Source: Alkalihalophilus pseudofirmus OF4 (GTDB taxonomy: Bacteria > Bacillota > Bacilli > Bacillales > Bacillaceae_D). Taken from it: a stretch of 64,000 bases of DNA. The stretch spans positions 3,410,001 through 3,474,000 of the forward strand of contig NC_013791.2 of NCBI RefSeq assembly GCF_000005825.2. Direction: 5' to 3'. A program made the translations under genes and the position numbers. Below the pieces are notes generated by a model. That model made no database searches. It was not told the DNA's origin and saw only the letters and a list, made by a program, of their open reading frames with translations. Below are positions 36,171 to 45,403 of this stretch, in pieces. The number at the start of each line of letters is the position of its first letter. The stretch's first letter is position 1.

Positions 36171-36848
36171 CTACACTCCAGCCGCTAAAAATCCGATTAA
36201 TGCAGCACCTACCGTAATGATCAGCGTCACAACCCAAGCAGTAACGGGTTTCATTGAAGCGACAATACGCAGACCCATGGCCATTAGAATAATGCTCCAA
36301 ATCGAAAACACTTCAAACAAGCTGACAAGCGAGTACATCGGATCATATGGATCAAAAAATACGGTCAGCCCCGTAATCATCTGAGCAGGATTTAAATTCA
36401 ACGCTAACGTCAAAATGCTATTTAGGACTAATCCAATTCCTCCAATGAACATAATAAATACATTTAATGAAAACAACTGCTTAAATGTCGCATCACCCGC
36501 AGTCAGCTTCACCACAATCCACATGATAAAGGCACCGATCACCCCGCCAATCACAGGCATTAAGAGTGACGTGACAAAAGTGGACACACGAATAGCTGTT
36601 TCTGCTCCTTCAATCATAGCCATATCTTCAGCAGAGAGATCTCCCATCATCAATTGAAAATCAGCTAAAAACGAAAACAAGGCAGCCCACAAGGCATACA
36701 CTGCTGTCACGATAAGAAGCGGTACAAGGACCTTTGGATTCTCACGCATACGACGGAACTGCTCCTGTGGCTCCGTAATAAATTTAAAGATGGATGGCTT
36801 TTCACCCTTCGGCAATTCTGGTTTGTTCTCTAATGCAGTTTCAGACAT
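36171..36848 (-). CDS. yknW: Yip1-domain membrane protein, YknW-like
   Basis: Five-helix integral membrane protein of 225 residues with a soluble N-terminus (ETALENKPELPKGEKPSIFKF) and the Yip1-type core (KFITEPQEQFRRMRENP preceding the first helix, then MWIVVKLTAGDATFKQLFSLNVF). In B. subtilis YknW has the same fold, interacts with the YknXYZ exporter and heads the operon; size (231 versus 225) and order agree. It is the first gene here. The promoter should lie in the 200-bp region upstream, where no clear boxes were recognised. Confidence 0.87.
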   Translation of the reverse strand: MSETALENKPELPKGEKPSIFKFITEPQEQFRRMRENPKVLVPLLIVTAVYALWAALFSFLADFQLMMGDLSAEDMAMIEGAETAIRVSTFVTSLLMPVIGGVIGAFIMWIVVKLTAGDATFKQLFSLNVFIMFIGGIGLVLNSILTLALNLNPAQMITGLTVFFDPYDPMYSLVSLFEVFSIWSIILMAMGLRIVASMKPVTAWVVTLIITVGAALIGFLAAGV

Positions 36849-37043
36849 GCTGCACTCCCCCTATATCCTTAGTCAGTTTATAAACACCTCTCCTATTTAC
36901 GCATAAATTGGAAAATAGTTTCAACAAAAGTCCCGATATTTTATAAATTCTTTATAAAATGAGTAATTATATAGTCCAAGTTATTAGGTGGATGATGGAA
37001 CAACAAGGGGGACAGATTGCGCCACTTCACCCAGCTCCAAAAA

Positions 37044-37080
37044 CCAAAAAAAGACTGACCCTCTAAAAAGGATCAGCCTC
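37044..37080 (-). terminator. Terminator of the smaller subtilase gene
   Basis: AGGCTGATCC and GGGTCAGTCT form a stem on the minus strand, followed by seven Ts. Just beyond it (37015-37035) is a single GATTGCGCCACTTCACC string like one unit of the 21-bp arrays. Confidence 0.85.
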
Positions 37081-37086
37081 ATACAA

Positions 37087-38469
37087 TCATTGAGCAAAAG
37101 CTGCTTCCACCGCATCATATGCATTCACATATCCAGCTCCGACTTCCCATGACTCATAACCTGGCATCGGTGTCGCCGTCTCTTGTAATATCTCTTTCAC
37201 CTCACTTGGAGTAAGCGAAGGATTTGCCTCTAGCAGCAGGGCAGCAATACCTGCTACATGCGGTGTTGCCATCGATGTGCCGCTCATCGTTGTATAAAAC
37301 GGTAAATATCTCGCTTCAATTAATTGAATATCTTTTGGCGCAGAGATGACCGATAAAGGTGAAAGTACTCGTGTTGAGATGATATCGACACCTGGTGCTA
37401 CAACAGTCGGCTCATCTTTCCATGTCCACTGCTCACCATCCATTTCAAACGTTCCCCCTTGATCAGAGCCTCTTGATGAAAAGTCAGCAAGGCTGCCATC
37501 CTTCTCACCAGCACCAACCGAGATGACCCAAGGTGCTTTTGCATATGGGTTATGTGTATTTTCTTCTGGACCTTCATTTCCAGCTGCAAATAATACCGTA
37601 ATCCCGGCATCATAGGCTTTCTTGCTTGCCACATTAATTGGATGATGAGGATCAAAGTCCCCAGATCCGCCCCATGAGTTCGTGATGATTTGAATATTGT
37701 ACTTATCTTGATGTTCAAGAGCATAATCAAATCCGCCAATACCATCAAGGACGAGCAGTACAGCCCCTGAGCCGTATCCGATTAGATCAGCACCAGGTGC
37801 TGCCCCTGCATATTTCCCGCCAGACATCACTCCCGTACCGCCAACTGTCCCAGCCACATGAGTCCCGTGTCCTGAATTGGTATCTGTGTTAATGATATTC
37901 TCTATATAAGAAATTGGGATAATACCTGTGCTTGATAAATAAGAAGTTCCTAACACATTTTGCACGAGATTCTTTTTAAACGTGTGGTCACCATGTGTAC
38001 CATCGACGCCGCTATCGTTGACTAGAACACCGACACCTTCTCCAGTAACAGGAAGACCTCCGTTTTGCTCAGTAAAATTCTCGTCAGCCCTCACTTTGTT
38101 TACACCCGTGATCTCATTAGCATCCGCATTAAAATACTCAAGCCGCTCATTTAAGTAGATGGACTTCACATCATCATTCTCCGCTAATCTTTCTACTTGC
38201 CCTTTCGTAAGAAGGGCACCGACAATCGGCAAGTTGTTAAGCGACACTGCCGATGTGATATCAAGACGTTCCAGCAAAGATAAATGAGCAGCAGTCGGCT
38301 TGTCCTCTCCTTCAAATGTAACAATGACCTCAGCTAATGAATGACGATCTAGAGCAGCCCACACGTTTTCATCGACAATCGTAGACGAAGCCTCCGCTGA
38401 TGGACCAGCAAACATAAATCCTTGTCCCAGCAAGAACACGATAAGCACTATACCTAAAAGCCTCTTCAT
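37087..38469 (-). CDS. Secreted subtilisin-family (S8) serine protease
   Basis: Signal peptide (about 1-28, AEASS), propeptide (about 30-115, with LAEVIVTFEGEDKP and SIYLNERLEYF) and a peptidase domain to the end of the 460-residue protein. Catalytic residues are Asp152 (LVNDSGVDGTHGDH), His201 (SGHGTHVAGT) and Ser399 (SGTSMATPHVAG); the oxyanion Asn lies in FAAGNEGPEEN. It has none of the extra modules of the 1166-residue protease in this window. It should be a soluble extracellular protease. The leader contains CCTACTATTC and related strings also found near other surface genes. Substrate unknown. Confidence 0.93.
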   Translation of the reverse strand: MKRLLGIVLIVFLLGQGFMFAGPSAEASSTIVDENVWAALDRHSLAEVIVTFEGEDKPTAAHLSLLERLDITSAVSLNNLPIVGALLTKGQVERLAENDDVKSIYLNERLEYFNADANEITGVNKVRADENFTEQNGGLPVTGEGVGVLVNDSGVDGTHGDHTFKKNLVQNVLGTSYLSSTGIIPISYIENIINTDTNSGHGTHVAGTVGGTGVMSGGKYAGAAPGADLIGYGSGAVLLVLDGIGGFDYALEHQDKYNIQIITNSWGGSGDFDPHHPINVASKKAYDAGITVLFAAGNEGPEENTHNPYAKAPWVISVGAGEKDGSLADFSSRGSDQGGTFEMDGEQWTWKDEPTVVAPGVDIISTRVLSPLSVISAPKDIQLIEARYLPFYTTMSGTSMATPHVAGIAALLLEANPSLTPSEVKEILQETATPMPGYESWEVGAGYVNAYDAVEAAFAQ

Positions 38470-38666
38470 AACAACACTCCTTTTATTTTGAGAATAGTAG
38501 GAAAACTCACTATTCTAGCTTCGCATACGAGCATTAATTTCCACTATTAGACAAATGTACGATTTTTTAGTTAATATTTATCAATTGTTAACACTAAAGT
38601 TTCATGAAGATAACATTTTGGCGGTAGGAAGTTTTTATAAAGAGACTATTCGAGAGTTGCTGGAGC

Positions 38667-38898
38667 GTTTGTTGCGGCGGGGATTGCGCCGGTTACCACT
38701 GTTATTTCGTGAGTGCAGAGAATATCGCGCCATTTCGGCCGCGATATGCGTGGGTTCACGGACTAATTGCGTCACTCTCCTCTTATTGCGTCGGTTCACG
38801 CCTTTTATGCGTCGGTTCAGCATCAAATTGTATTCACCTCGGCGATCATTGCGCCAATGCTCTCCGCTCGGCACTCGGCCAATGCTCAGCACACAGCC
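38667..38898. repeat. Degenerate 21-bp repeat array, copy C
   Basis: Units run, in order, ATTGCGCC, ATTTCGTG, ATCGCGCC (then CGGCCGC), ATGCGTGGGTTC, ATTGCGTCACTCTCCTCT, ATTGCGTCGGTTCACG, ATGCGTCGGTTCAG, ATTGTATTCACCTCGGCG, ATTGCGCC, CTCGGCCAATGC. The last eight correspond one to one with copy B. The array lies between the promoter region of the subtilase and the terminator of the RND gene. No supported gene; the remaining 38470-38660 upstream of it is AT-rich and should contain the subtilase promoter. Confidence 0.85.
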
Positions 38899-38910
38899 GT
38901 ACAACACCAC

Positions 38911-38940
38911 ACAAAAACCCGCGCCTTTGGGGCGCGGGTT
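38911..38940 (-). terminator. Terminator of the RND transporter gene
   Basis: AACCCGCGCC pairs with GGCGCGGGTT around a six-base loop; the minus strand continues TTTTTGTG. Confidence 0.95.
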
Positions 38941-38945
38941 CCTTC

Positions 38946-41900
38946 CTACACTGCTCTCCTCTCGCGTCTAGCGCGGATTCGCTGGCGTGCATTCGACTGC
39001 AGCAAGTACAGTGCAGGCACGATAAACAATGTGAGCAGTGTGGAGAAGATCAGTCCTGAGACGATCGCTATACCGAGCGGCTTGAATAGCGTGCTGTTGC
39101 CGAGGGCAATCGGCAATAAGCCGGCAATCGATGTGAGTGAGGTCAAGACGATCGGGCGGAAGCGCTGCTTGGCTGCCATCATGACAGCTTCACGGGCATC
39201 CATTCCATCTTTTCTTCGCTGCTCAATAAACTCAATTAAGACAATTCCATTTCGGACGACAATTCCGGCTAGACTGACGGCTCCCATCATCGACATAAAG
39301 CCGAGCCCGGTCTGGGTAAGGAATAAGCCGATCAATGCTCCGGCAATCGCTAAATACACCGTACTTAAAATCAAAATTGGCAACGTCAGCGAGTAGAATT
39401 GAATCGCAATGACAATTAAGATCAAGAATACAACGACGATGAAAATTTGACCGATATCAATAAACACATCTGTACGGGCAGAAGTTTCTCCGCCGATTGA
39501 CAGCGAGTATGCAGCGTTGTCTGCAGTGACTGCATCAAGGTCTGCACGAGCATCGGCTAAGATCTCATCACTAGAACGATCACTTGGATACGCACGTACT
39601 GTAATCGTCGGCACCGTATTCGCATGCGGGATACGCGGCTCTGTGGTGACCTCATCAACTGTGACAAGGTCGCTGACAGCAAGTCGTTCACCAGTGATGC
39701 CTTCTACCGTGATCTCATCTAGCACATCAACTGATAGAGGCCCTGTATTGGCATAAACCATGCGCATATCAATCAACTCACCCGGCTGCTGGAGCTGCCC
39801 AAGCGGCAAGCCTTCTCCGACTAGACGCAGCGCCGTTGCAAGATCATCACTTGCGACTCCGTTCTCTTCAAGCGCGTCACGGTCTGGTGTGACTTGGATC
39901 GTTTCTACATCTTCACCGACATCATCATCAACGCTTGCGACCCCTTCTGTGGAAGCAAGGATTTCTTTCACTTCATCAGCCATTTCACGGAGCGTGTCAA
40001 ACTCTTCGCCGCTCACTTCTATCGCAATCGGCGCGCCGACTGGCGGACCGGATTCAATCATCGATACATTAATATTAGAGGCTTCAGGGAACGCGTCTGG
40101 CATCGTTTCGTTCCACTCGTTCATTGTCTCGCGTGTCGAGAATTGCTCGCGGTCTATGAACACAAGGAAGTTCGCTGCATTTTCACCAGCTGCTCCGCCT
40201 CTTCCTGCCCCAAACAGGCGCGGGATATCTGTTCCGACATAGGTTGAAACCGAACGGACATGATCGACATCATACAGCCATGCTTCGATTTCTCTTGCTT
40301 GCTCTTCAGTAGCAGATAGTCCTGTTCCCTCAGGCAAGGTTACCTCAACAAATACTTCCTCACGGTCTGTGTCTGGGAAAAACTCAAGCGGGATAAACGG
40401 AATCAGCGCATATGCTGCTGTTCCGAGCAGGAACCCAGTGATTACAACTAAGAGCGGGCGCTTTGTGACGCCTCTCATCATTCGATTTCCGTAGAAGCCA
40501 GCAGCCTTATCAAACGTGCCACCTAAAAATCCGGCCGGCTTCCTCTCGGTTCTTGTAGTAGGCGAAGCCGTTTTTTCACGGATGGTTCGGTAAATTGGTA
40601 TTAAGAATAATGCCACGAGTGTCGATGCGATCATTGTCGCAATTAACACGGCTGGCAGCGGGCGGATAAATCCACCGGCGCCTCCTGGCAGAAGCAGGAG
40701 CGGCATGAATGTGAACACAACGGTTAATGTTGATGTCAGTACAGATACTGCCACTTCCTTCGTTCCGTTAATTGCAGCTTCCATCGGCTTATCACCCATA
40801 CGTAAGCGGCGTTCGATGTTCTCATTGACTACAATTCCATCATCGACCAATATTCCCAAGGCAATAATAAAGGCAATCAAGGAGATTTGGTTTAAGTCGA
40901 CGCCGATAAATGGCAGAATGATCGCTCCTAAGCTTAAAGAGACAGGAATCGCTAGAGCCACACTTAACGCTGTTGAGACATTAAGCCCCAGTGAACAAAC
41001 AATTAATACGGAGACAACGGCGATCGCAAATGAAATCGCAAGGTCACGGAACAGCTCATTTACAAGATCTGCCTGGGTGTACAATAACGTCATTTCTACA
41101 CCGTCTGGCAGCTCTGCTTCCATTCTATCTACAAAGCTGTCGAGTTCCGTTTGAGCGCTTGTCACACTTGCTCCTGATTTCAGATAAAACGTAAGCGAGA
41201 TTGCTTCTTCCCCTTCAAAGGCAACTTGCTCTGTAACTGGCTTGAACGTTTCATTGATAGTCGCGACATCACCAAATTGGATGATGTCTCCTTCGGCATT
41301 TGCTCCTACAGGAAGAGTTTCAAGGTCTGAGAGATTCGTAAATGTCTCAAGTTCTACGCGGTAATTATAGTCATCGGTCTTCCACTCACCTGGCGGAACC
41401 GCGCTGACCTCGCCGTTTAAGACACCAATAAGCTGATCGGTTGAAATATTCTCATCCGCGAGCGCCTCTGGGTCTACTTCTATTAAAATTTCCTTTTCAA
41501 GCGTCCCTTGTGTCTGCATAGAGACGATATCCGGAAGCTCATTTAACCTAGTATTCCAGCGGTCAAGCATCGCATCAACTTCCGGCACAAGATCAGAATT
41601 ATCGAATGTCAGCTGATAGGTTGCGAGTCCTTGTGTGGAAAGCTCATTATTAAACATCGGCGCATTCGCATCATCAGGAAATTCTGCAGAGGCATCGTTT
41701 ACGCGCTGACGGACTTCGTTCCACACTTGATCGACATCAAGGCCTTCTTCAAGCTCTACTGTGACAAAGGAGAGACCAGGACTTGAGACAGAGGTGAGTG
41801 AGGCAATTTCCTGCATTTGTGAGAGGTTTTCCTCAAGCAGGTCGGTCACATTTTGTTCCACCTGTTCACTAGATGCCCCTGGATACACCGTCATTACTTG

Positions 41901-42029
41901 GGCAATTGGCGGGTTGAATTCTGGGATTTCACGCTGAGGCAGCTGCAGGAAGCTCAGCACCCCGACGAGAGTAAACATTAGAAAGAATAGAATAGTAATT
42001 TTGCGTTTTCGTATCAGCCAAGAGATCAT
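38946..42029 (-). CDS. RND-family efflux transporter, SwrC/AcrB-like
   Basis: A pump of about 1027 residues with the RND topology: first helix (about 8-28), large extracytoplasmic loop, six helices (about 325-490), second loop and five C-terminal helices. Family features include LPQREIPEFNPP, MTVYPGASSEQVEQNVT, the intramembrane proton-relay region GILVDDGIVVNENIERRL and AVSLAGIVVRNGIVLIEFIEQR. It is a complete pump. In B. subtilis SwrC (YerP) exports surfactin and affects swarming; drug or lipopeptide efflux is likely here, but the substrate is unknown. ATG with AGGAG eight bases upstream is preferred to GTG at 42047. Monocistronic; an inverted repeat upstream may bind a TetR-type regulator, but no regulator gene is adjacent. 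Confidence 0.92.
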   Translation of the reverse strand: MISWLIRKRKITILFFLMFTLVGVLSFLQLPQREIPEFNPPIAQVMTVYPGASSEQVEQNVTDLLEENLSQMQEIASLTSVSSPGLSFVTVELEEGLDVDQVWNEVRQRVNDASAEFPDDANAPMFNNELSTQGLATYQLTFDNSDLVPEVDAMLDRWNTRLNELPDIVSMQTQGTLEKEILIEVDPEALADENISTDQLIGVLNGEVSAVPPGEWKTDDYNYRVELETFTNLSDLETLPVGANAEGDIIQFGDVATINETFKPVTEQVAFEGEEAISLTFYLKSGASVTSAQTELDSFVDRMEAELPDGVEMTLLYTQADLVNELFRDLAISFAIAVVSVLIVCSLGLNVSTALSVALAIPVSLSLGAIILPFIGVDLNQISLIAFIIALGILVDDGIVVNENIERRLRMGDKPMEAAINGTKEVAVSVLTSTLTVVFTFMPLLLLPGGAGGFIRPLPAVLIATMIASTLVALFLIPIYRTIREKTASPTTRTERKPAGFLGGTFDKAAGFYGNRMMRGVTKRPLLVVITGFLLGTAAYALIPFIPLEFFPDTDREEVFVEVTLPEGTGLSATEEQAREIEAWLYDVDHVRSVSTYVGTDIPRLFGAGRGGAAGENAANFLVFIDREQFSTRETMNEWNETMPDAFPEASNINVSMIESGPPVGAPIAIEVSGEEFDTLREMADEVKEILASTEGVASVDDDVGEDVETIQVTPDRDALEENGVASDDLATALRLVGEGLPLGQLQQPGELIDMRMVYANTGPLSVDVLDEITVEGITGERLAVSDLVTVDEVTTEPRIPHANTVPTITVRAYPSDRSSDEILADARADLDAVTADNAAYSLSIGGETSARTDVFIDIGQIFIVVVFLILIVIAIQFYSLTLPILILSTVYLAIAGALIGLFLTQTGLGFMSMMGAVSLAGIVVRNGIVLIEFIEQRRKDGMDAREAVMMAAKQRFRPIVLTSLTSIAGLLPIALGNSTLFKPLGIAIVSGLIFSTLLTLFIVPALYLLQSNARQRIRARRERRAV

Positions 42030-42079
42030 CGGCTTTTCTCCTCTCACATTTCAAGGTTTATTATATTTTTGGACGAACA

Positions 42080-42098
42080 TTGTACATTTGTTATACAA
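42080..42098. promoter_or_regulatory. Possible operator upstream of the RND pump
   Basis: TTGTA-(9)-TACAA forms an imperfect palindrome 51 bp before the start codon, and a further TATACAA follows a few bases away. Such palindromes are common TetR-family operators. No regulator gene is next to it, so support is limited. Confidence 0.3.
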
Positions 42099-42155
42099 GA
42101 TTGATTATACAAAGGGAACGTGAAAAGCACAAATGATATCCTCTGAAAAAATATA

Positions 42156-42190
42156 CAAAAAGAAGGTTCGAACAGTCGAACCTTCTTTCT
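42156..42190 (-). terminator. Terminator of the CAP-domain gene
   Basis: AGAAGGTTCGA/TCGAACCTTCT with a four-base loop; T-rich on both strands. It lies directly after the CAP-domain stop. Confidence 0.92.
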
Positions 42191-42194
42191 TATC

Positions 42195-43487
42195 TTATGG
42201 ATTCAAGAAATTAATCGTGTAGTAAGGAGTCTCACCATTCCATGCAACCCCTACACCTGCTTGCTTAAATGTTGTACCTAATGTATTCGACCTGTGACCA
42301 GCAGAATTCCAAAGTGCTTCATGTGCATAAATCGCATCACTATGAGAAAAAGCAAGGTTCTCTCCTGCTTGCGAATACTTTATTCCAGCACGGTCTAACC
42401 GGTCAAATGGGGTTTCATTTGCTTGATTAAAATGGTTAAAGTATCTATTCTCAGCCATATCCTCGCTGTGATCGCGTGCCACATTTGAAACGGAGTCATT
42501 CCAACTAAGCGCCTTCTCTCCTTCACGAACGCGGACGGCATTGGTCAGCAAAAATAATTGACGTTCATAATCGCTGATTTTAGCAGCTGGATCAGCACCT
42601 ACATAGCCTGCCTTCTCAAGCTCTGCTTCTTTCTTTACAATCTGTATTGCGGTTGCTTGATCACTGTGTTGTTTGTCGTAAAAGACGGTGACATATGCGC
42701 CTTTGTGATCAAAGGTATCACGGTTTGAGCCGTCTATGCGATAGACTTTTTCTCCTTTTTTAATCGTTTGAAGAGGTGTTCCAAGCAGATTGCGTATTTG
42801 TTCTCTCGTATACGTTGATTTTTCGTTGTTACTGCCGATCATTGAGATATGATTCGTATAAAGGGCCGTCACTTCATTTTTATTAATTCCAATTTGCATA
42901 TAGCGGTCATAGCCTTCGTGAAACACATGCCAATCAAATGAATAGCTGCTTGCTAATTGCTCTAATGAACCTCCGAGTAAGGATTCAACTTGATCCATCG
43001 TATCTCCAAGCTGAATATTGCCTACTTCAAGCTTAATCTCTTGTGCCGAAGGGGTAAGTTTATCGTTTGATTCAATATATACGGTTCTTGTCTCCTGATC
43101 CCATCTAACCATGGCGCCTAGCGATTCTGACACAAAACGAAGCGGGACATAAGTGCGTTGCTGATAGACATACGGAGCGATAGCCAGAGTCTTATTTTCC
43201 CCATTAACAAGGGCTGTGTGTGATCCGATTGTTAGAAGGATTTCTGTACCTTCTCTTGTGGCGGTCACTGTTCTTGTCGCTTGATCCCACTTGATTTTAG
43301 CTCCTAACTCTTCAAAAATAACCCGCATCGGAAGCATGGTTGTTCCTTTTTGCACCTGTACCGGGGCATTCATATCTAATTGATGATCATTCATCATCAC
43401 GTTAATAGGCTGATAAGCACCTGCTGTTGGATTATGTATTAGAAACACCATCAAAATAAACAAGAAAAATATAAGTACTCTCTTCAT
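42195..43487 (-). CDS. Secreted CAP-domain (SCP/YkwD) protein with PF07833 modules
   Basis: Signal peptide (about 1-25), then a copper-amine-oxidase-N-terminal-like region (about 28-145) with paired strands TTMLPMRVIFEELGAKIKWD and RTYVPLRFVSESLGAMVRWD. A middle domain (about 150-275) resembles the N-terminal domain often preceding bacterial CAP proteins. The C-terminal CAP domain (about 300-430) has LLTNAVRVREGEKALSWN, ARDHSEDMAENRYFNHF, AGENLAF and the ending GVGVAWNGETPYYTINFL; it keeps the His and Glu residues of the CAP pocket. Function of bacterial CAP proteins is largely unknown (YkwD-like, sporulation and wall associated). ATG with GGGAG eight bases upstream is preferred to the GTG at 43496. 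Divergent from the carboxypeptidase gene. Confidence 0.9.
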   Translation of the reverse strand: MKRVLIFFLFILMVFLIHNPTAGAYQPINVMMNDHQLDMNAPVQVQKGTTMLPMRVIFEELGAKIKWDQATRTVTATREGTEILLTIGSHTALVNGENKTLAIAPYVYQQRTYVPLRFVSESLGAMVRWDQETRTVYIESNDKLTPSAQEIKLEVGNIQLGDTMDQVESLLGGSLEQLASSYSFDWHVFHEGYDRYMQIGINKNEVTALYTNHISMIGSNNEKSTYTREQIRNLLGTPLQTIKKGEKVYRIDGSNRDTFDHKGAYVTVFYDKQHSDQATAIQIVKKEAELEKAGYVGADPAAKISDYERQLFLLTNAVRVREGEKALSWNDSVSNVARDHSEDMAENRYFNHFNQANETPFDRLDRAGIKYSQAGENLAFSHSDAIYAHEALWNSAGHRSNTLGTTFKQAGVGVAWNGETPYYTINFLNP

Positions 43488-43679
43488 CTCACACACTCCC
43501 TTCTCACTAATATGTCCCAGCTAGCAGTCTATGATATCTATATTTCATTGTTTCCCATATTTGAAAAACGTAAACTCAAATCTATGACAATCTCAAAAAG
43601 TTCAAAAAATAAATTGACGAATTTTTCCACTAGCTATACGCTACTATTATAGTAAACCGTTAAGAAGGGTGTGGATTCA

Positions 43680-45254
43680 ATGTCCAAAAGGTCTATCTTT
43701 TTGTCCTTATTTTTAAGTTTCATAGTAGTTGTCTTAATTCCTTTTTCAAATGAGGTAAATGCCTCAAATATTGTAAATCCAAAGCAGGTTTATTCATTTG
43801 AACAAATGGAAAGAGACATTGTTCGATTAGCCGAAACGTACCCAGAAATCATTGAATATAAGGTAATTGGAGAAAGTGAGTATGGCAGACCAATTTATGC
43901 GGTAAAGCTCGGGAATGGTCTATCAACTTCTTACATAAATGCATCAAACCATGCTCGAGAATGGATTTCAACGAACCTTACAATGAATATGATCGATCAA
44001 TATGCCCAGGCCTATAGATCTAATCGTAATATTGGCTCTTACAACGTAAAAAATATCCTAGACTTTCATAGCTTTTGGTTTGTCCCGATGATGAACCCTG
44101 ATGGAGTAACCCTTCAGCAAAGAGGTTTATCAGCGTTTCCATCAAGCGCTCATAGTGCACTTATAACGATGAATAACGGAAGCCTTTCCTTTCAACGCTG
44201 GAAAGCAAATGCTCGCGGAATTGACCTAAACAGACAATTTAATGCGAATTGGAATAACTTAGCTAATGATCCTGGGCGGCCTAGCTGGTCTAATCATCGT
44301 GGGAGTGCTCCTCATACTGCCAAAGAGGTAAAAGCTGTGTTGTCCTTAACAAATGAGATTGATCCTGAAATGGCTGTTTCTTATCACAGCAGTGGAGAAA
44401 TTTTATTTTGGAACTTCCACCAGTCTGGTGCTCAACTCACTCGTGACCGCCAGCATGCTAGAGCAATCAGCAGCATGACCGGCTACACCATGATGGGTGT
44501 TCCTTCACGTACAGGCGGAGGCGGTTATACAGACTGGTTTATCCAAGAGTATAAGCGTCCAGCTTTCACACCAGAGCTGGCACCTTATGTCGGCAATACG
44601 CATGTCCCACTTTCATACTTTGACCGGATTTGGAACCAAAACCGTCAAGTAGGGCTTTATGTGGGACTCAACAGCCATCGAGCCTTCATGTCACGCTTTG
44701 AAGCAAGAAAATTACCAGTCAGCCTTGAAGTAAATGGGAATAATTTAGGTCAAACAAGCGGAGCTTTTTCTGTACAAGGAAGAACCCTCGTACCTGTTCG
44801 AAGTATTTTTGAAGAGCTTGGAGCCACTTTAAGATGGGATTCCCGAGCTAGAAAAGTATACGTTACTAAAGATGACATAAGCATTGAAATTCCTATTCAT
44901 AAACATGAAGCTATAGTAAATGGTCAAAATGTCTCACTTGATGCGCCTGCAATGCTGCTTGATGGAAGAACTTTTGTCCCCCTACGCTTCATTAGTGAAG
45001 CTATTGGAGCAAATGTACAGTGGAATCAACAAACAAGACATGTAAAGATCACATTAGAGGAAGCTGTGCAAATGACGGAAGAACAAGTTACTATTGATGC
45101 TGACGCAGAAGCAACAGAACTAGATGAAGAAGGCAGCTACTCCCCAACTTCTGATGTCGATGAAGACACGGAAGCTCCCTCTGATGATACAGACGACCAT
45201 AAAGAGGAATCTACTTTAACTGAAGAAACGTCAGAAGAAATAACAAACGACTAA
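43680..45254 (+). CDS. Secreted M14 zinc carboxypeptidase with PF07833 module and acidic tail
   Basis: Signal peptide (about 1-29), an M14 domain (about 38-345), a PF07833-type module (about 350-460, with RTLVPVRSIFEELGATLRWD and RTFVPLRFISEAIGANVQW) and a 60-residue tail made largely of Glu, Asp, Thr and Ser. The zinc site is visible as NASNHAREW (His, Glu) and AVSYHSSGE (His); the substrate Arg/Asn motif is GIDLNRQFN and the catalytic Glu is in TPELAPYVG. Relatives cut muropeptides (gamma-D-Glu-meso-diaminopimelate) or C-terminal residues of peptides; the wall-linked module favours wall peptides. ATG with AAGGGTG eight bases upstream is preferred to the GTG nine bases earlier. Own terminator. 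Confidence 0.92.
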   Translation: MSKRSIFLSLFLSFIVVVLIPFSNEVNASNIVNPKQVYSFEQMERDIVRLAETYPEIIEYKVIGESEYGRPIYAVKLGNGLSTSYINASNHAREWISTNLTMNMIDQYAQAYRSNRNIGSYNVKNILDFHSFWFVPMMNPDGVTLQQRGLSAFPSSAHSALITMNNGSLSFQRWKANARGIDLNRQFNANWNNLANDPGRPSWSNHRGSAPHTAKEVKAVLSLTNEIDPEMAVSYHSSGEILFWNFHQSGAQLTRDRQHARAISSMTGYTMMGVPSRTGGGGYTDWFIQEYKRPAFTPELAPYVGNTHVPLSYFDRIWNQNRQVGLYVGLNSHRAFMSRFEARKLPVSLEVNGNNLGQTSGAFSVQGRTLVPVRSIFEELGATLRWDSRARKVYVTKDDISIEIPIHKHEAIVNGQNVSLDAPAMLLDGRTFVPLRFISEAIGANVQWNQQTRHVKITLEEAVQMTEEQVTIDADAEATELDEEGSYSPTSDVDEDTEAPSDDTDDHKEESTLTEETSEEITND

Positions 45255-45264
45255 AAGTAGCCTA

Positions 45265-45301
45265 AACCAAGTCTTTTTAAAACAAATAGACTTGGTTTTT
45301 A
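45265..45301 (+). terminator. Terminator of the M14 carboxypeptidase gene
   Basis: AACCAAGTCT pairs with AGACTTGGTT and is followed by Ts. Confidence 0.9.
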
Positions 45302-45403
45302 TTTCTGTCTTTTTTCTGTTACCTCCCATTCCTTAACATGGTATAATTTAGTAGTTTATTAGGTTTATATAAATAGATCTTTACGATCAGGAGGATCAAT
45401 CCA

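Noticed and set aside
38555-39396. Several plus-strand frames through array C
   Set aside because: They consist of the 21-bp repeat translated and run into the antisense strand of the RND pump; no ribosome binding site or protein-level conservation.
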